5,949 bases of DNA from Clostridiales bacterium UBA1740. GTDB lineage: Bacteria; Bacillota; Clostridia; Oscillospirales; CAG-272. Positions 5,327 through 5,949 of this stretch are shown in pieces; positions within the stretch are counted from its first letter, which is position 1, and every line of letters begins with the position of its first letter. The notes under the pieces are model-generated. The model made no database searches. It saw only the letters and a list, made by a program, of their open reading frames with translations, and was not told where the DNA came from. The stretch is taken from NCBI GenBank assembly GCA_002315715.1, contig DCHY01000013.1, positions 1-5,949 of the forward strand, given 5' to 3'. A program made the position numbers and the translations under genes.

Positions 5327-5734
5327 ATGAAAGAAAAAGAACTGATAAAAGCCGCCTTGTCTGCGCGTGAACGTGCCTACTGCCCCTACTCGGGAATTGC
5401 CGTGGGCGCGGCATTGTTGACGGCAGACGGAAAAATCTACACCGGCGCCAATATCGAAAACGCCGCTTTCTCCCCCTCGGTTTGCGCCGAGCGGGTGGCA
5501 CTCTTTTCTGCCGTCCATGCGGGAGAAAGAAACTTCGCCGCACTTGCACTTTGCGGCGGCAAACGGGGAGATGTGCCCTGCGGGCTATTCCCGCCCTGCG
5601 GCGTTTGCCGACAGACGCTTTCGGAATTTTGTTCCCCCGATTTTGAGATTCTTTTGATTCAAGATAACGAACGTTACGAAAAACGCACCCTTGCCGAACT
5701 CTTTCCCGACCGTTTCGGCGGTGAGTGCCTATAA
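5327..5734 (+). CDS. cdd: Cytidine deaminase
   Basis: This zinc enzyme deaminates cytidine and deoxycytidine to uridine and deoxyuridine, which the downstream phosphorylase can then use. At 135 aa it is the short, homotetrameric type found in Bacillus rather than the long dimeric E. coli type. Zinc ligands are C53 in VCAERVA and C91 and C94 in PPCGVCRQ; the proton shuttle is E55. N42 and E44 (ANIENAA) contact the ribose, and R56 follows the catalytic Glu as in B. subtilis, where it tempers the charge of the three-Cys zinc site. The insert GGKRGDVPCG before the second motif adds an extra Cys (C85) not needed for zinc. The SD AGAGGA (5315-5320) lies within the last deoB codons, 6 nt before the ATG, pointing to coupling. 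Confidence 0.96.
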   Translation: MKEKELIKAALSARERAYCPYSGIAVGAALLTADGKIYTGANIENAAFSPSVCAERVALFSAVHAGERNFAALALCGGKRGDVPCGLFPPCGVCRQTLSEFCSPDFEILLIQDNERYEKRTLAELFPDRFGGECL

Positions 5735-5738
5735 GGAG
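5733..5738 (+). promoter_or_regulatory. Ribosome binding site fixing the GTG start of pdp
   Basis: AAGGAG at 5733-5738 overlaps the cdd stop codon (5732-5734) and stands 5 nt before the GTG at 5744. No ATG start is available at this end, so the site decides the start and ties pdp translation to cdd. Confidence 0.85.
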
Positions 5739-5743
5739 AGACC

Positions 5744-5949
5744 GTGAGCATTTACGACATTATTTCCGACAAAAAAGCAGGAAAACCGCTTTCGGAAGAA
5801 CAAATCCGTTTTGCCGTCCTCGGCTACACGAAGGGAGAAATCCCCGATTATCAAATGACGTCGCTTCTTATGGCGATTTGCCTGCGCGGCATGAACGATG
5901 AGGAAACGGCGATTCTCACCGACGTCATCGCCAAATCGGGAGACAATCT
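5744..5949 (+). CDS. pdp: Pyrimidine-nucleoside phosphorylase, N-terminal part (runs off the window)
   Basis: Only the first 68 codons are present, starting at GTG; the family is about 430 aa, so the rest lies beyond the right edge. The visible part is the start of the helical N-terminal domain of the thymidine/pyrimidine phosphorylase family. It has MSIYDIISDKKAGKPLS, then GYTKGEIPDYQMTSLLMAI (27-45), RGMNDEETAILTDVI, and SGDN at the edge, where the family has a conserved M-x-x-SGD or similar. The enzyme phosphorolyses uridine, deoxyuridine and thymidine to the base plus (deoxy)ribose-1-phosphate. In Bacillota this is usually the broad-specificity Pdp rather than the thymidine-specific DeoA, but the fragment alone cannot separate them. 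The phosphate-binding motif and active-site residues are not in the window. Confidence 0.9.
   Translation, partial: MSIYDIISDKKAGKPLSEEQIRFAVLGYTKGEIPDYQMTSLLMAICLRGMNDEETAILTDVIAKSGDN

Overview
The window looks like ordinary chromosome from a low-to-moderate GC Bacillota, most likely an uncultured gut-type Clostridia. I infer this from strong purine-rich Shine-Dalgarno (SD) sites before almost every gene, GTG starts on two genes, clostridial-style protein sequences, a small Cys-rich peptide gene, and base composition of roughly half G+C by eye. No sequence search was possible, so the taxonomy is inference.

Layout. Positions 1-272 are a convergent intergenic region. A plus-strand intrinsic terminator (29-55) closes an unseen gene entering from the left, and a minus-strand intrinsic terminator (222-253) closes the leftward transcription unit. 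Between them (about 89-219) is a run of five to six short hairpins separated by short related spacers. On the minus strand, a 33-codon gene (273-374) encodes a very cysteine-rich hydrophobic peptide ending in five consecutive cysteines; it was too short to be noticed easily. Upstream of it in the same direction is topB (447-2570), DNA topoisomerase III.

Positions 2571-2729 are a divergent AT-rich promoter region. It holds the topB and deoC ribosome binding sites, an extended -10 promoter for the operon to the right, and a perfect 10-bp inverted repeat over that promoter's -35 position.

From 2730 to the right edge runs a tight plus-strand nucleoside-salvage operon: deoC, deoD, deoB, cdd and the first 68 codons of pdp, with gaps of 1, 34, 3 and 9 nt. 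Together the products form a full catabolic route. Cdd deaminates (deoxy)cytidine to (deoxy)uridine. Pdp and DeoD phosphorolyse pyrimidine and purine nucleosides to free base plus (deoxy)ribose-1-phosphate. DeoB isomerises this to the 5-phosphate, and DeoC cleaves deoxyribose-5-phosphate to glyceraldehyde-3-phosphate and acetaldehyde. All catalytic residues I could check are present. I see no tRNA, rRNA, CRISPR array, insertion sequence or integrase. The least explained parts are the Cys-rich peptide gene, the hairpin array and the operator-like inverted repeat.
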